Source: an uncultured Parabacteroides sp. (GTDB taxonomy: Bacteria > Bacteroidota > Bacteroidia > Bacteroidales > Tannerellaceae). From it: a stretch of DNA of 14,978 nucleotides. This document shows, piece by piece, positions 1 through 7,209 of this stretch. Made by a program: the position numbers and the translations under genes. Each line of letters opens with the position of its first letter. The first letter of the stretch is position 1. The notes beneath the pieces were generated by a model that saw only the letters and a list, made by a program, of their open reading frames with translations, ran no database searches and had not been told where the DNA came from. The DNA is taken from contig USAD01000028.1 of NCBI GenBank assembly GCA_900552415.1, positions 1 through 14,978 of the forward strand, in the 5' to 3' direction.

Positions 1-13
1 AATTATACATTTC

Positions 14-44
14 AAAAAAGGGGCCCACGGCTCAACACCGTGGG
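14..44 (-). terminator. Intrinsic terminator after the TolC-family gene
   Basis: Read on the minus strand, a perfect 7-bp stem (CCCACGG / CCGTGGG, plus-strand arms 24-30 and 38-44) closes a 7-nt loop. It is followed by CCCC and six T residues. It begins about 40 nt past the TolC stop codon, so it should end that transcript. The four C residues between stem and T-tract are slightly unusual. The stem could also be a REP-like palindrome reused as a terminator. Confidence 0.7.
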
Positions 45-85
45 TTACGCTAAAAAAGAGAGTGGAGTAATAAATTAATTAGTGG

Positions 86-1411
86 CTAAAAACTCTCAGC
101 TATTGGTTTTGCCTGATAAACATTCAATATCTGGATGCTCATCAATGCCATATATTTCGCTTGCAACCGCTCCTGCTGGGCCGTCAAGAAGTTGTTCTTT
201 TCGGTCAGCAACTCAACCGTATTTTTCATACCCAAATTAAACTGCTCCTCTGTCAAGGTGTAACTCTCCGTCACATAACTCAGGCGCTCGGTCGCCGACG
301 TATATTGGTTTTGCGCCGAAATCGCGTCCAAATAGACACTTTCAACATTCCTCAACAACTGCTTCTCGCTATCCGCCAAATCCAACCGACTGGTTGTCAA
401 CGCGTATTTCGCCTTGTTATAGGCGGTCTTATATTGACGGTTACTGAAGATCGGGATACTGATCGTCAAACCGATGCTCTCATTAAACTTATCCCAGATC
501 TGCGATCCGAACGTGTAATCCGTTCCGGAAAGATGCCCCGTACCGATTCCGGCGTTCATCGAAAGTGTCGGCAGGAAAGCTCCCCAAGCCTTTTTCTTCT
601 CCAACTCAGCGACATCTACCGCCAACTTACCGCTCTCGATCTCCGGCATGACACTCAATGAGGTCGCGTAGATCACCTTCTTGTCGGGTAATGGCTCCAG
701 GATATCCTCATCCGTCAACTCCGGCATGACCAGTTCAATCTCCTGCGTAATATCCAGCTCCAGCAACTGCTTCAGTTGTAATTTATAATTGTCCAACGTG
801 GTTTTCGCCACGACCAACTGATACTGGTCAGTGCTGTATTGGCTTTCCAGCTGGGCCAAGTCCACTTTCGAGATAGAACCAGCCTTAAGCAATTCGATCG
901 CCCTGTCCCGTTGCGCTCTCGAGACCTCTACCGTATTCTCGTTGATACGAACCGCCTCCATCGAGTAAAGGACTTGCATATAGGCCTGAATCAATGAGAT
1001 CCGTATATCGTTCTCATTCTGGTTTACGCTCAGCTCATCAATCGTATTTTGCAGCTTCTGCTGTTTCAGCGCCTGATAACGCTGCCCACCATCAAACAGG
1101 GTCCAGTTCGCGGTCACGCTATAATTACCCGAATAGCTGTTATTATCGATCACGCCATTCGACGGATAATTCACGAATCCCTGTGTCACTGATGCCGTCA
1201 ACGAGGGAAACAACCTCGCCTTCGCCTCTTTCGTATCCTCCAGGCCAGACTGGAGCGATACCTTGCTCTTCTTGATCTGGATATTATTCGCCAAAGCATA
1301 ATCCAGACAGCTCCGCAACGTCCACTCCGTCACTTCCCCCTCTTCCTGGGCGGAAACATTCATGACTCCCAAGAATAGACAAACGGATAAGAAATCGCAT
1401 TGTTTAATCAT
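86..1411 (-). CDS. TolC-family outer-membrane efflux channel
   Basis: A 441-residue protein with an N-terminal signal peptide, probable cleavage near Ala21-Gln22. The mature protein begins with the family's opening pattern (WTLRSCLDYAL, residues 30-40, followed by NN). Two related halves of long amphipathic helices follow, roughly residues 28-215 and 240-435, as expected of the outer-membrane efflux protein fold. Such trimers form the outer-membrane duct of RND or type I exporters. No adaptor (HlyD-like) or pump gene lies in the window. The gene is divergent from tsaE and is followed directly by a terminator, so it looks monocistronic and may serve pumps encoded elsewhere. The start at 1411 fits the signal peptide and the promoter at 1441-1472. 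Substrate is unknown. Confidence 0.93.
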   Translation of the reverse strand: MIKQCDFLSVCLFLGVMNVSAQEEGEVTEWTLRSCLDYALANNIQIKKSKVSLQSGLEDTKEAKARLFPSLTASVTQGFVNYPSNGVIDNNSYSGNYSVTANWTLFDGGQRYQALKQQKLQNTIDELSVNQNENDIRISLIQAYMQVLYSMEAVRINENTVEVSRAQRDRAIELLKAGSISKVDLAQLESQYSTDQYQLVVAKTTLDNYKLQLKQLLELDITQEIELVMPELTDEDILEPLPDKKVIYATSLSVMPEIESGKLAVDVAELEKKKAWGAFLPTLSMNAGIGTGHLSGTDYTFGSQIWDKFNESIGLTISIPIFSNRQYKTAYNKAKYALTTSRLDLADSEKQLLRNVESVYLDAISAQNQYTSATERLSYVTESYTLTEEQFNLGMKNTVELLTEKNNFLTAQQERLQAKYMALMSIQILNVYQAKPIAESF

Positions 1412-1440
1412 AACTTTTATTCTCTTTGATCTTATGTCCG

Positions 1441-1472
1441 CGAAAATATTCCATGCCCACCCGACTCACAAC
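1441..1472 (-). promoter_or_regulatory. Probable promoter of the TolC-family gene
   Basis: On the minus strand, TATTTTCG (plus 1441-1448) differs from the Bacteroidetes -7 consensus TAnnTTTG at one base. A GTTG -33 element (1469-1472) lies 20 nt upstream. Transcription would start near 1435, about 24 nt before the ATG. The 12 nt from the -7 box onward (TATTTTCGCGGA) are identical to the dus promoter. Confidence 0.5.
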
Positions 1473-1497
1473 TCTATTAGAAGCTTCGCCCATTTAC

Positions 1498-1528
1498 ATC
1501 GACAAAGGGCTTTTTTATATCGACAAAG
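1498..1528. repeat. Pair of 10-bp direct repeats upstream of tolC
   Basis: ATCGACAAAG occurs exactly at 1498-1507 and again at 1519-1528, a 21-bp period (two helical turns). The pair lies about 60-95 bp upstream of the predicted tolC start and about 105-135 bp upstream of tsaE. This arrangement suits a regulator binding two sites on one face of the DNA. No regulator gene is visible. Confidence 0.4.
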
Positions 1529-1633
1529 CGAGACCGCATTATCAGGTACCATAAAAATGATCGCGGATAAAAGGGAATAATCATATTTTCCCGTAAATTC
1601 GCGACTATTCTTACAATATAATACATTTATCCT

Positions 1634-2056
1634 ATGAGAACTTTAAGAATAGACAATCTGGAGAATATACATGAGACCGCCAAGGCGTTTATCGCCTCGA
1701 TGGACGACCGGACCGTATTTGCCTTCCATGGCGCTATGGGCGCGGGCAAGACCACTTTCATCAAGGCGATTTGCGAGGAGCTGGGCGTCGAGGATGTCAT
1801 CAACAGCCCGACATTCGCCATTATCAATGAATACCGCAGCGATACGACCGGCGAGCTCATTTACCATTTCGACTTCTACCGTGTCAATAAATTAAGTGAG
1901 GCGGAAGAGATCGGCACGGAAGATTACTTCTACAGCGGCGCGCTCTGCTTTATTGAATGGCCGGAAAAAATTGAGGAGTTATTACCAGGTGATGTGGTGA
2001 ACGTGACCATATCCGAGAATCCGGACGGCTCCAGAACCGTCGAGATGGACGACTGA
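1634..2056 (+). CDS. tsaE: tRNA t6A37 biosynthesis ATPase TsaE
   Basis: A 140-residue cytoplasmic protein, normal length for the family. TsaE is the P-loop ATPase that works with TsaB and TsaD to place threonylcarbamoyl on A37 of ANN-decoding tRNAs. Visible motifs are the Walker A loop GAMGAGKT (33-40), the family signature SPTF (58-61), HFDFYR (78-83) and the C-terminal FIEWPE (106-111). Its stop codon overlaps the start of the next gene by one base (TGATG), so the two are translationally coupled. No Shine-Dalgarno site precedes the ATG, which is common in this phylum. A weak -7-like TACATTTA ends five bases before the ATG and could imply a nearly leaderless mRNA, but I found no convincing -33 box. 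A 5-bp inverted repeat (GGGAA/TTCCC, 1573-1592) lies upstream. Confidence 0.96.
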   Translation: MRTLRIDNLENIHETAKAFIASMDDRTVFAFHGAMGAGKTTFIKAICEELGVEDVINSPTFAIINEYRSDTTGELIYHFDFYRVNKLSEAEEIGTEDYFYSGALCFIEWPEKIEELLPGDVVNVTISENPDGSRTVEMDD

Positions 2057-2271
2057 TGGAACCGGCCGACTATTTCATCCTGGCGGTTTTTATCGCCTTG
2101 GGGCTGTTCTCCCTGATCGCGGCCCTATTCAATCTCGATTGGTATTTTAACACGAGTGGCGCCTCCACATTCGTCCATAAGCTCGGGCGAGGTGGCGCCC
2201 GTATCTTTTATGCCCTGCTGGGCCTGGCGCTTATCTCCTGCGGCGTTCTGGGCATTATTTTCGGTTTTTGA
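2056..2271 (+). CDS. Small two-helix membrane protein, Imm17-like
   Basis: A 71-residue inner-membrane protein with two hydrophobic helices, roughly residues 6-25 and 50-70. They flank a loop with an aromatic NLDWYFN motif (26-32) and a basic stretch ending in GGARIFY. The aromatic-loop-GARIFY-helix pattern resembles the immunity 17 family (Imm17) of small membrane proteins. That assignment is from memory of the pattern, not a search. The start overlaps the tsaE stop by one base, and nhaC begins 17 nt downstream, so it sits inside an apparent three-gene operon. No toxin gene is adjacent, so an immunity role is doubtful here. It may be a general small membrane protein that shares the fold. Confidence 0.75.
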   Translation: MEPADYFILAVFIALGLFSLIAALFNLDWYFNTSGASTFVHKLGRGGARIFYALLGLALISCGVLGIIFGF

Positions 2272-2288
2272 TAAACCTCTGTCAATCC

Positions 2289-3746
2289 ATGAATCCTGAA
2301 GTAAAAACCCCGTCACTCGGCCTGGCTTTGTTGCCATTCGCCGCCCTGATCACGATGCTCGCGTTCGTGATCGTCCTGTTCAAGGACAGCGCCCTGAATG
2401 GCGCCAGCCAGATTGTCCTGCTCATAGCGACCGCCCTTTGCTCGTCGATCGCCGTTTTTGGTTGCCGTGTACGCTGGGAAACAATCGAGTGGCAGATCGC
2501 CAACAACATCTTCAGCATAGCGCCTTCCATCCTGATCCTTTTGCTGATCGGTATGCTTGCGGGCAGCTGGATGATTAGCGGCATTGTCCCGACATTGATC
2601 TATTACGGCCTTCAGGTGATGCAAACCGACCTCTTCCTGGCGGCCTGCTGTGCCTTGTGCGCCGTGGTGTCGGTCATGACGGGCAGCTCATGGACCACCA
2701 TCGCCACGATCGGTATCGCCTTGATTGGCATTGGCCAGGCGCAAGGCTTCAGTGCGCCCTGGGTTGCCGGAGCGATCATCTCGTGAGCCTATTTTGGCGA
2801 CAAGATGTCGCCCCTGTCCGATACGACCGTTCTGGCGGCGTCGGTCACCGGTACACCTCTTTTCTCGCACATCCGTTATATGCTCTACACGACTGTCCCA
2901 TCGATGACCATTGCCCTGGTGGTTTTCGCGATCGCCGGTTTCTCCCGCGAGCGGGTCGACTCGACACAGATCATGGCCTTCTCTGATGCCTTACGAGGCA
3001 GCTTCAACCTGTCGCCCTGGTTACTGATTGTCCCGCTTTTCTCAGGATTCCTGATCGCCAAACGGGTCTCGTCGACCATAGTCCTGTTCCTCTCTTCCCT
3101 GCTGGCAGGCCTGTTCGCCCTGTTTTTCCAGCCGGACATCCTGCTGGCTGTCGCGGGCGATGACGTGAGCGGAATCATGGCCTACCTGAAAGGACTCATC
3201 ATCACCTTCTACGACCATACTCAAATCGAGACAGGCTACGAGCCTCTCAACGAGCTGGTCGCTACCCGGGGAATGTCGGGCATGATGAATACCATTTGGT
3301 TGATCATTTGCGCCATGTGTTTCGGTGGCGCCATGTCGGCCAGCGGAATGCTCGGCCGGATATCGGACGTGTTCCTTAAATTCATGAAAGGCCGGGCCAG
3401 TATGGTCACCTCGACCGTCGTATCGGGTCTCATGCTTAACGCCTGTACCGCCGACCAGTTCATCGCCATCATCCTCAACAGCGAGATGTTCAAGAAAGCC
3501 TACGAGGAGAAAGGTTATGAGAGCCGTTTGTTAAGCCGTACAACGGAAGACTCGGTTACGGTCACCTCTGTCCTGATCCCTTGGACAACCTGTGGTATGA
3601 CCCAGTCGACAATCCTCGGTATCTCCACATGGGCCTACCTCCCCTATTGTGTCTTCAACATCGCGTGCCCGTGCATGAGTATCCTGCTTGGCATCATCGG
3701 CTACAAGATATATAAACGGGAAACGGCCACATCTTCAGCCAACTAA
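2289..3746 (+). pseudogene. nhaC: NhaC-type Na+/H+ antiporter, interrupted by one TGA
   Basis: One continuous frame from the ATG at 2289 to 3746 would give a polytopic transporter of about 485 residues, the usual NhaC length. The frame is broken only at codon 166 (TGA, 2784-2786). Flanking codons read GAIIS, stop, AYFGDKMSPLSDTT. The family has glycine at the stop position (ISGAYFGDKMSP), so one G-to-T change (GGA to TGA) explains it. The C-terminal half keeps conserved NhaC features, including NACTADQF and TTEDSVTVTSVLIPW. NhaC proteins exchange external H+ for internal Na+ in the inner membrane. Re-initiation at the ATG at 2805 would lack the first five or so helices and has no Shine-Dalgarno site. 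A TTG at 2268 would add seven residues, but the ATG at 2289 looks better. A base-call error or recent nonsense mutation are both possible. Confidence 0.88.
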
Positions 3747-3794
3747 ATAATCAAGGCATAAGATATAAACAGGGCATGGAAAAGAGGCCCCGAA

Positions 3795-4102
3795 CACAAT
3801 AGTACATGTCGGCGCATACATACGTATGTGAGCGGCGACACGACCGTTCATGCGGGCTGACACATACGTTCGTGAAAGGCGACACGTACGTACGTGCGCA
3901 AAAAAGCATAACAGTGAATTTTGGATTCCACTGCAGTGTATTGGAAATTTCACTGCGGTGTATTGGAAAATGGACTTAAATACCCTGTTTTTTTGTCCGA
4001 AAGAAAATTTGGTTTTGTCCGAAGGAAATTCCATCTTTCTTCGAAAGAAAATTCCTCTTCCTTCGGACAAAATTTCAGCTTTACCTGAAAGTAAAAGAAC
4101 AG
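3795..4102. repeat. 22-bp tandem array with three sequence sub-families
   Basis: This fills most of the gap between convergent nhaC and the S41 gene. From 3817 on, units of 22 bp stay in one register. Sub-family A (3817, 3839, 3861, 3883) has cores such as ACATACGTATGT and CACGTACGTACGTG. Sub-family B (3927, 3949) has cores CACTGCAGTG and CACTGCGGTG; these two units match at 19 of 22 positions. Sub-family C (3993, 4015, 4037, 4059, weaker 4081) starts TTGTCCGAA or a variant; neighbours match at 15-16 of 22. Units at 3795, 3905 and 3971 are degenerate. In A and B the inverted-repeat centre falls after unit base 7, while the core sequence changes. No known element is recognised. It may bind protein on one DNA face, act as a REP-like element, or fold into serial hairpins. 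Confidence 0.7.
4013..4072. repeat. 15-bp perfect inverted repeat with nested hairpin
   Basis: TTTTGTCCGAAGGAA (4013-4027) is the exact reverse complement of 4058-4072. Inside lies a second hairpin, TCTTTC/GAAAGA with a TTC loop (4034-4048). A third, TTTCAG/CTGAAA with a 6-nt loop (4073-4090), follows at once. The 15-bp arms are the unit at 4015 and an inverted copy at 4059. No T-run follows on either strand, so it is not a canonical intrinsic terminator, though it could still stop or stabilise convergent transcripts. Confidence 0.65.
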
Positions 4103-4177
4103 GCCCGCAGGGGAAAGCAAGGCGACATTCAAACCCGTTCGCCAACTTGATATCCGCTCCCCTTCAGGCCTTCCAAT

Positions 4178-5386
4178 TTAATGCGCCAAAGAATTGATCA
4201 ATTGTACGGCGGCCTCCAATTGCGTATCGTTTCCTTTCTTGAACTCCGCCTCATTGTACAACGCCTCTACATCCGGGATAACGCCAATTCCCTCATACGA
4301 CTTGCCATCCAACCGCTTGGTCATGGATGTCGACGTATAGACCTCGAAAGCGCTATTACTGAACATTCCCGTATAAGAGTTATTGAAATCAGCATCCAAT
4401 GGACCATGCGCCCCAAAAGTACGCTCCCCGACGACATAGCCATTAGGCATCTCGCTGATAGCCATCGCCGTTACCTCACCCATACTGATGGAGAAGATAT
4501 CAACCAGACTTACGATCGGGATATCCTTCAGGTCTCGAGTGATCCAAGATCCCTGATCCTCATCCAATTCAATAGGATAAAGCGTCATAGGCGACCAAGG
4601 CGTATAATCCAAACGTCCCATACCATTCTTGGAACGGCTGTATCCAAACGTAAATTTCTCCTTTATCAAAGGATTGAGAATATAATAGAGATCATTCAAA
4701 TATCCTCCACCATTACAACGGGTATCTATAATAATACCCTTCAGGCCCTCCAGATTATTGATCAGATCGTAATAATTCTCCATTGTCGCCTGAAGCTCTT
4801 TCTCTCCCAGATGCTCGATAAGCGAGAAACTGGACAAACGCAAATAGGCGATACTGTTGTCTATGCAACAAGAACAGACAAGCAGGCTATCGCTCTCATT
4901 CCAATATATTGCGCCTTTCGTTAATCGTCCTATCTCTACATTATGCTTGATCATCGCCTCATAATCGCTTATACTAAGACGCTTATGATAATAGTCCCGC
5001 TTCTGGATCTCCAATAATCCGGGTCGAACATCAAACCAAGTATTCCCGTTCTCATCAAACAGGGTAAGCCCATAATGATGATCGATCAGATTCCCGACGA
5101 TCTCCTCAAATAATTCCTTGACTTTCAACGAATCTTCAGCATTCTTAAACTCAAGCCCCTCGAAACGGGGTTTATACTCACGATAGACCTGATCCCAATC
5201 GGTCGAGTCGATATCCCAAAAGGCGTAACTGTAATTCATACCATTCCAGTATGACTCAAACACCTCACTCCACGATTTAAAGCCCAACTCATCCTCCGGA
5301 TTGAAAACCGCGGGATCATCTTCCCTGCACGCGAACAGAGAAAGACAGATCAGCCACGCCATCGTTATCTTATACTTGAATCCCAT
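4178..5386 (-). CDS. S41 peptidase-like lipoprotein, tricorn-like subgroup
   Basis: A 402-residue protein with a lipoprotein signal: hydrophobic stretch, then LSLFAC, lipidated Cys20, followed by REDD. It should be anchored to a membrane facing the periplasm or cell surface. An N-terminal helical region (about 35-100) carries the FESYW...DWDQVY pattern seen in tricorn-like S41 proteins, followed by DHHYG (102-106). The peptidase core includes a beta strand into DTRCNGGG (221-228) and SISMGE, giving probable nucleophile Ser301 and Glu304. The position of the CtpA catalytic lysine is Ala326 (GERTFGAHG). A Ser-His-type tetrad using His103 or His104 is therefore more likely than the Ser-Lys dyad of CtpA. 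No PDZ domain is obvious. It is the last gene of a three-gene minus-strand cassette, 37 nt after the barrel gene. Substrate is unknown. Confidence 0.85.
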   Translation of the reverse strand: MGFKYKITMAWLICLSLFACREDDPAVFNPEDELGFKSWSEVFESYWNGMNYSYAFWDIDSTDWDQVYREYKPRFEGLEFKNAEDSLKVKELFEEIVGNLIDHHYGLTLFDENGNTWFDVRPGLLEIQKRDYYHKRLSISDYEAMIKHNVEIGRLTKGAIYWNESDSLLVCSCCIDNSIAYLRLSSFSLIEHLGEKELQATMENYYDLINNLEGLKGIIIDTRCNGGGYLNDLYYILNPLIKEKFTFGYSRSKNGMGRLDYTPWSPMTLYPIELDEDQGSWITRDLKDIPIVSLVDIFSISMGEVTAMAISEMPNGYVVGERTFGAHGPLDADFNNSYTGMFSNSAFEVYTSTSMTKRLDGKSYEGIGVIPDVEALYNEAEFKKGNDTQLEAAVQLINSLAH

Positions 5387-5423
5387 TTTTTCTCTTTTAA
5401 TTAAACTTATTATTCTCCTTTCC

Positions 5424-6122
5424 TTAGCGTCCGATCGTAAACATACAACCCACCTGTAGCACGAACGTATTATTATAGCGATGATATTGCCTCAACATAT
5501 ATTCTTTCTGTAAATCGGTCAACCCGTAATAATAACGTCCCTCTGCCAGGATCTGGATCCGGTCGGTCAATTGGTATTGTATACCCACGCCACAACTCAA
5601 TCCACCATCGAAACGATTGTCGCGACGGGAATCAAAAGGCACCTTCTCGTCAAAATAATAGGGAGCCTTCGCGTCTGGATCCACTGATCCATAAAAATAT
5701 TGCGACTGACGTCCTTTTATCCGGCTCGATGCCCAATAACCGACATAGGCACCCGCATTCAAGAATCCCCGAAGTTTCTCACCGCCAAAAGAGAAGCGTG
5801 CGAATACCGGAAGTTGCATATAACCATTTGTCAGTTGGCTTTGGATATCAGCATAATGACCATTACGGAACCACTCATAATTTTTTTGAGTGTAAGACAC
5901 CTCAGCTTGGAGAGCGAACCAATCGACAAACTCATAACGCACCGGAACACCTACCGTAAAACCACCACGGGAGCCATAGGTCCGGTCGTAAGCATAACCC
6001 GAATTCGCCGATAAACTATTATTCGTATAACCCGCCTGCACACCAACTTTCCACTGCGCGGAAACAGTCGACGCCAACAGGGAACACACGAGAACTAATA
6101 AACTGAAATTTTTCTTCCCCAT
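5424..6122 (-). CDS. Outer-membrane beta-barrel protein, PorT-like
   Basis: A 232-residue protein with a clear signal peptide (cleavage near Ala22-Gln23). The mature part consists of alternating amphipathic strands separated by Tyr/Arg/Asp-rich loops. It opens with WKVGVQAGY and ends on a strand finishing FTIGR. Motifs such as GVPVRYEF, LQAEVSYTQK and YMQLPVFARFSF are typical of the small PorT/OMP_b-brl family barrels of Bacteroidetes, probably eight strands. Such proteins are structural or accessory outer-membrane components with no enzymatic role known. It sits 23 nt after the acidic lipoprotein gene and 37 nt before the S41 lipoprotein gene, so the three are probably one transcript and may form one envelope assembly. 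Confidence 0.85.
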   Translation of the reverse strand: MGKKNFSLLVLVCSLLASTVSAQWKVGVQAGYTNNSLSANSGYAYDRTYGSRGGFTVGVPVRYEFVDWFALQAEVSYTQKNYEWFRNGHYADIQSQLTNGYMQLPVFARFSFGGEKLRGFLNAGAYVGYWASSRIKGRQSQYFYGSVDPDAKAPYYFDEKVPFDSRRDNRFDGGLSCGVGIQYQLTDRIQILAEGRYYYGLTDLQKEYMLRQYHRYNNTFVLQVGCMFTIGR

Positions 6123-6145
6123 ATAAAGCGACCACTTATATTATC

Positions 6146-6955
6146 TTATTCCGCAAGCGTAAAAACCGGCCCATTCGTAACCTCTTCACCATCCAGACGG
6201 ACAAGTCGCAACTCCGTACCCGTCTCATCCAGAAGAAGAGCGCATTTTTCCTCGGTACCCTGAGAGATCGTCAGGTCGTAACCATTATAGGCATAATTGA
6301 ACGTTTCGTCGTCATTCCCGTTAATCGTACAACCGCTAGAGGTATTCTCCGCAAAACTGATTTTATTGATCGTCGACCCGGTATCGGCAGTCGTCCAAAT
6401 ACTTTTTGCCAGGTTTGGAATATAAATCTTGAAAGTATGTCGGCTCGTCGAACCTCCACTGGATATCAAATGGCCATCGTCCGAAATCGTAGCAGACAAG
6501 CTCTCAGCATAAACCCCGCCCGTATAAACAAAACCTTGCGCCTGTTCTCCCAAAGAGAGCAACTCTATTATCAGATTGTAAAAAACGTTCGACGCGGACT
6601 TATCATCCGACTTATCATAAAGACTGATTTCCCGCTCTCCCGGCAGAAGCTCAATAACCAAAGTACCATTTGCGTTCGCCACGGAATCCTGCTTCGCCTT
6701 AACCAACATCTCCACTAGGGCAAAGTAACTGACAGAATCACCCAAGCAATCGATTTTATCGTTAGAATAGTAATAAGAAATAGATGACAACATCACTGAA
6801 GAGGTTGTCGGCTCATCTGGCTCATCCGGTTGACCTGGTTGCTCCGGAGTCGTCAGATCATTATCCACAACCGGATCATCATCCCCACAACTTGTTAAAC
6901 CCATACCCAACATCATGCCCAGCATCAGACATGAAACAAAATAGAACTTTCTCAT
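6146..6955 (-). CDS. Acidic lipoprotein of unknown function
   Basis: A 269-residue protein. The signal sequence ends in the lipobox LTSC, putting the lipid on Cys23, followed by GDDDP. These acidic residues after the cysteine resemble Bacteroidetes surface-export signals. A proline/glutamate linker (PEQPGQPDEPDEP, about 37-49) leads to a globular region of about 215 residues, which looks beta-rich and contains Ser/Thr/Gly stretches. I recognise no catalytic motif or named domain; by order and size it is a secreted binding or structural protein. It is the first gene of the minus-strand cassette with the barrel and the S41 peptidase. A weak promoter lies at 7024-7058, behind the terminator of the predicted small RNA, so its transcription should be independent of dus. 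Confidence 0.8.
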   Translation of the reverse strand: MRKFYFVSCLMLGMMLGMGLTSCGDDDPVVDNDLTTPEQPGQPDEPDEPTTSSVMLSSISYYYSNDKIDCLGDSVSYFALVEMLVKAKQDSVANANGTLVIELLPGEREISLYDKSDDKSASNVFYNLIIELLSLGEQAQGFVYTGGVYAESLSATISDDGHLISSGGSTSRHTFKIYIPNLAKSIWTTADTGSTINKISFAENTSSGCTINGNDDETFNYAYNGYDLTISQGTEEKCALLLDETGTELRLVRLDGEEVTNGPVFTLAE

Positions 6956-6998
6956 CCCTGTAAATATTAAAATGAATAACTATTAAGCCTGCACTATC

Positions 6999-7015
6999 TT
7001 ATCCATCCCGGATAA
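6999..7015 (-). promoter_or_regulatory. Leader hairpin before the acidic lipoprotein gene
   Basis: TTATCC (6999-7004) and GGATAA (7010-7015) form a perfect 6-bp stem with a 5-nt loop, about 45 nt upstream of the ATG. It lies just after the predicted transcription start. It could be an mRNA 5' stabiliser or an operator; nothing else supports a specific role. Confidence 0.35.
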
Positions 7016-7023
7016 CCTATCCG

Positions 7024-7058
7024 CAATATAATCAATCGGAAAAAAAGGCCAATACAAA
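7024..7058 (-). promoter_or_regulatory. Possible promoter of the lipoprotein-barrel-S41 cassette
   Basis: On the minus strand TTTG (7055-7058) is followed 23 nt later by TTATATTG (7024-7031) and then CGG. The -7 box has two mismatches to TAnnTTTG and the spacer is a little long. It keeps the GCGG extension seen at three other promoters in this window. It is the best candidate in the gap for driving the three-gene cassette. Confidence 0.38.
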
Positions 7059-7089
7059 GAAAGTAAATTATAATTCATAAGCACAAAAT

Positions 7090-7127
7090 AAAAAAGCCGC
7101 CTTCCGAAAGTGGAATACGGCCTTTTT
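7090..7127 (-). terminator. Intrinsic terminator, likely active in both directions
   Basis: A GC-rich stem (CCG and TTCC pairing with CGG and GGAA, with small mismatches) closes a GAAAGT loop. It is flanked by AAAAAA on the left and CCTTTTT on the right in plus-strand terms, so transcripts from either side end in a U-tract. It ends the predicted small RNA and any dus read-through. Confidence 0.75.
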
Positions 7128-7204
7128 GCTTCTTTAATCGCAGTCTCACGACTCCCATTAATAAGACTTGTTAACCTTAGATCTAAAATACTATGAAAAA
7201 AACT
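7090..7204 (-). ncRNA. Predicted intergenic small RNA of about 115 nt
   Basis: A consensus Bacteroidetes promoter (7210-7239) points into a region with no credible gene that ends at a strong intrinsic terminator (7090-7127). This defines an RNA of roughly 115 nt starting near 7204. In between, an extended stem-loop folds from plus-strand 7129-7165. On the RNA, CUU and UUAAU pair with AUUAA and AAG, then a GGG/GCG internal loop, then AGUC and GACU capped by GUGA, a GNRA tetraloop. It lies on the same strand as dus, beginning about 95 nt after the dus stop, with its own promoter. I cannot assign it to a known RNA family. An attenuated leader for the downstream lipoprotein cassette is the main alternative. 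Confidence 0.6.
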
Positions 7205-7209
7205 CACCG

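Noticed and set aside
2784..2786. Genetic code with TGA read as glycine, or a selenocysteine codon
   Set aside because: TGA ends several intact genes in this window. The family residue is glycine rather than cysteine, and no SECIS-like hairpin is evident just downstream.
3795..4102. CRISPR array
   Set aside because: Units are contiguous at 22 bp with gradual divergence. There are no unique spacers of uniform length and no cas genes.
3735..4145. Open frame of 136 codons on the minus strand across the same gap
   Set aside because: It overlaps the nhaC 3' end and the repeat array, and has an unnatural composition with no recognisable domain.
3850..4197. Open frame of 115 codons on the plus strand across the repeat array
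   Set aside because: It runs through 22-bp repeats, which are not a multiple of three, so the peptide has no periodicity. It has no start signal and overlaps the end of the S41 gene on the other strand.
7129..7165. tRNA-like or riboswitch element
   Set aside because: Only one main stem-loop is seen. There is no cloverleaf, no T-loop consensus, and no match to a riboswitch core I know.
6983..7207. Open frame of 74 codons on the minus strand in the small-RNA region
   Set aside because: It begins with GTG at or before the predicted transcription start and reads through the terminator hairpin.
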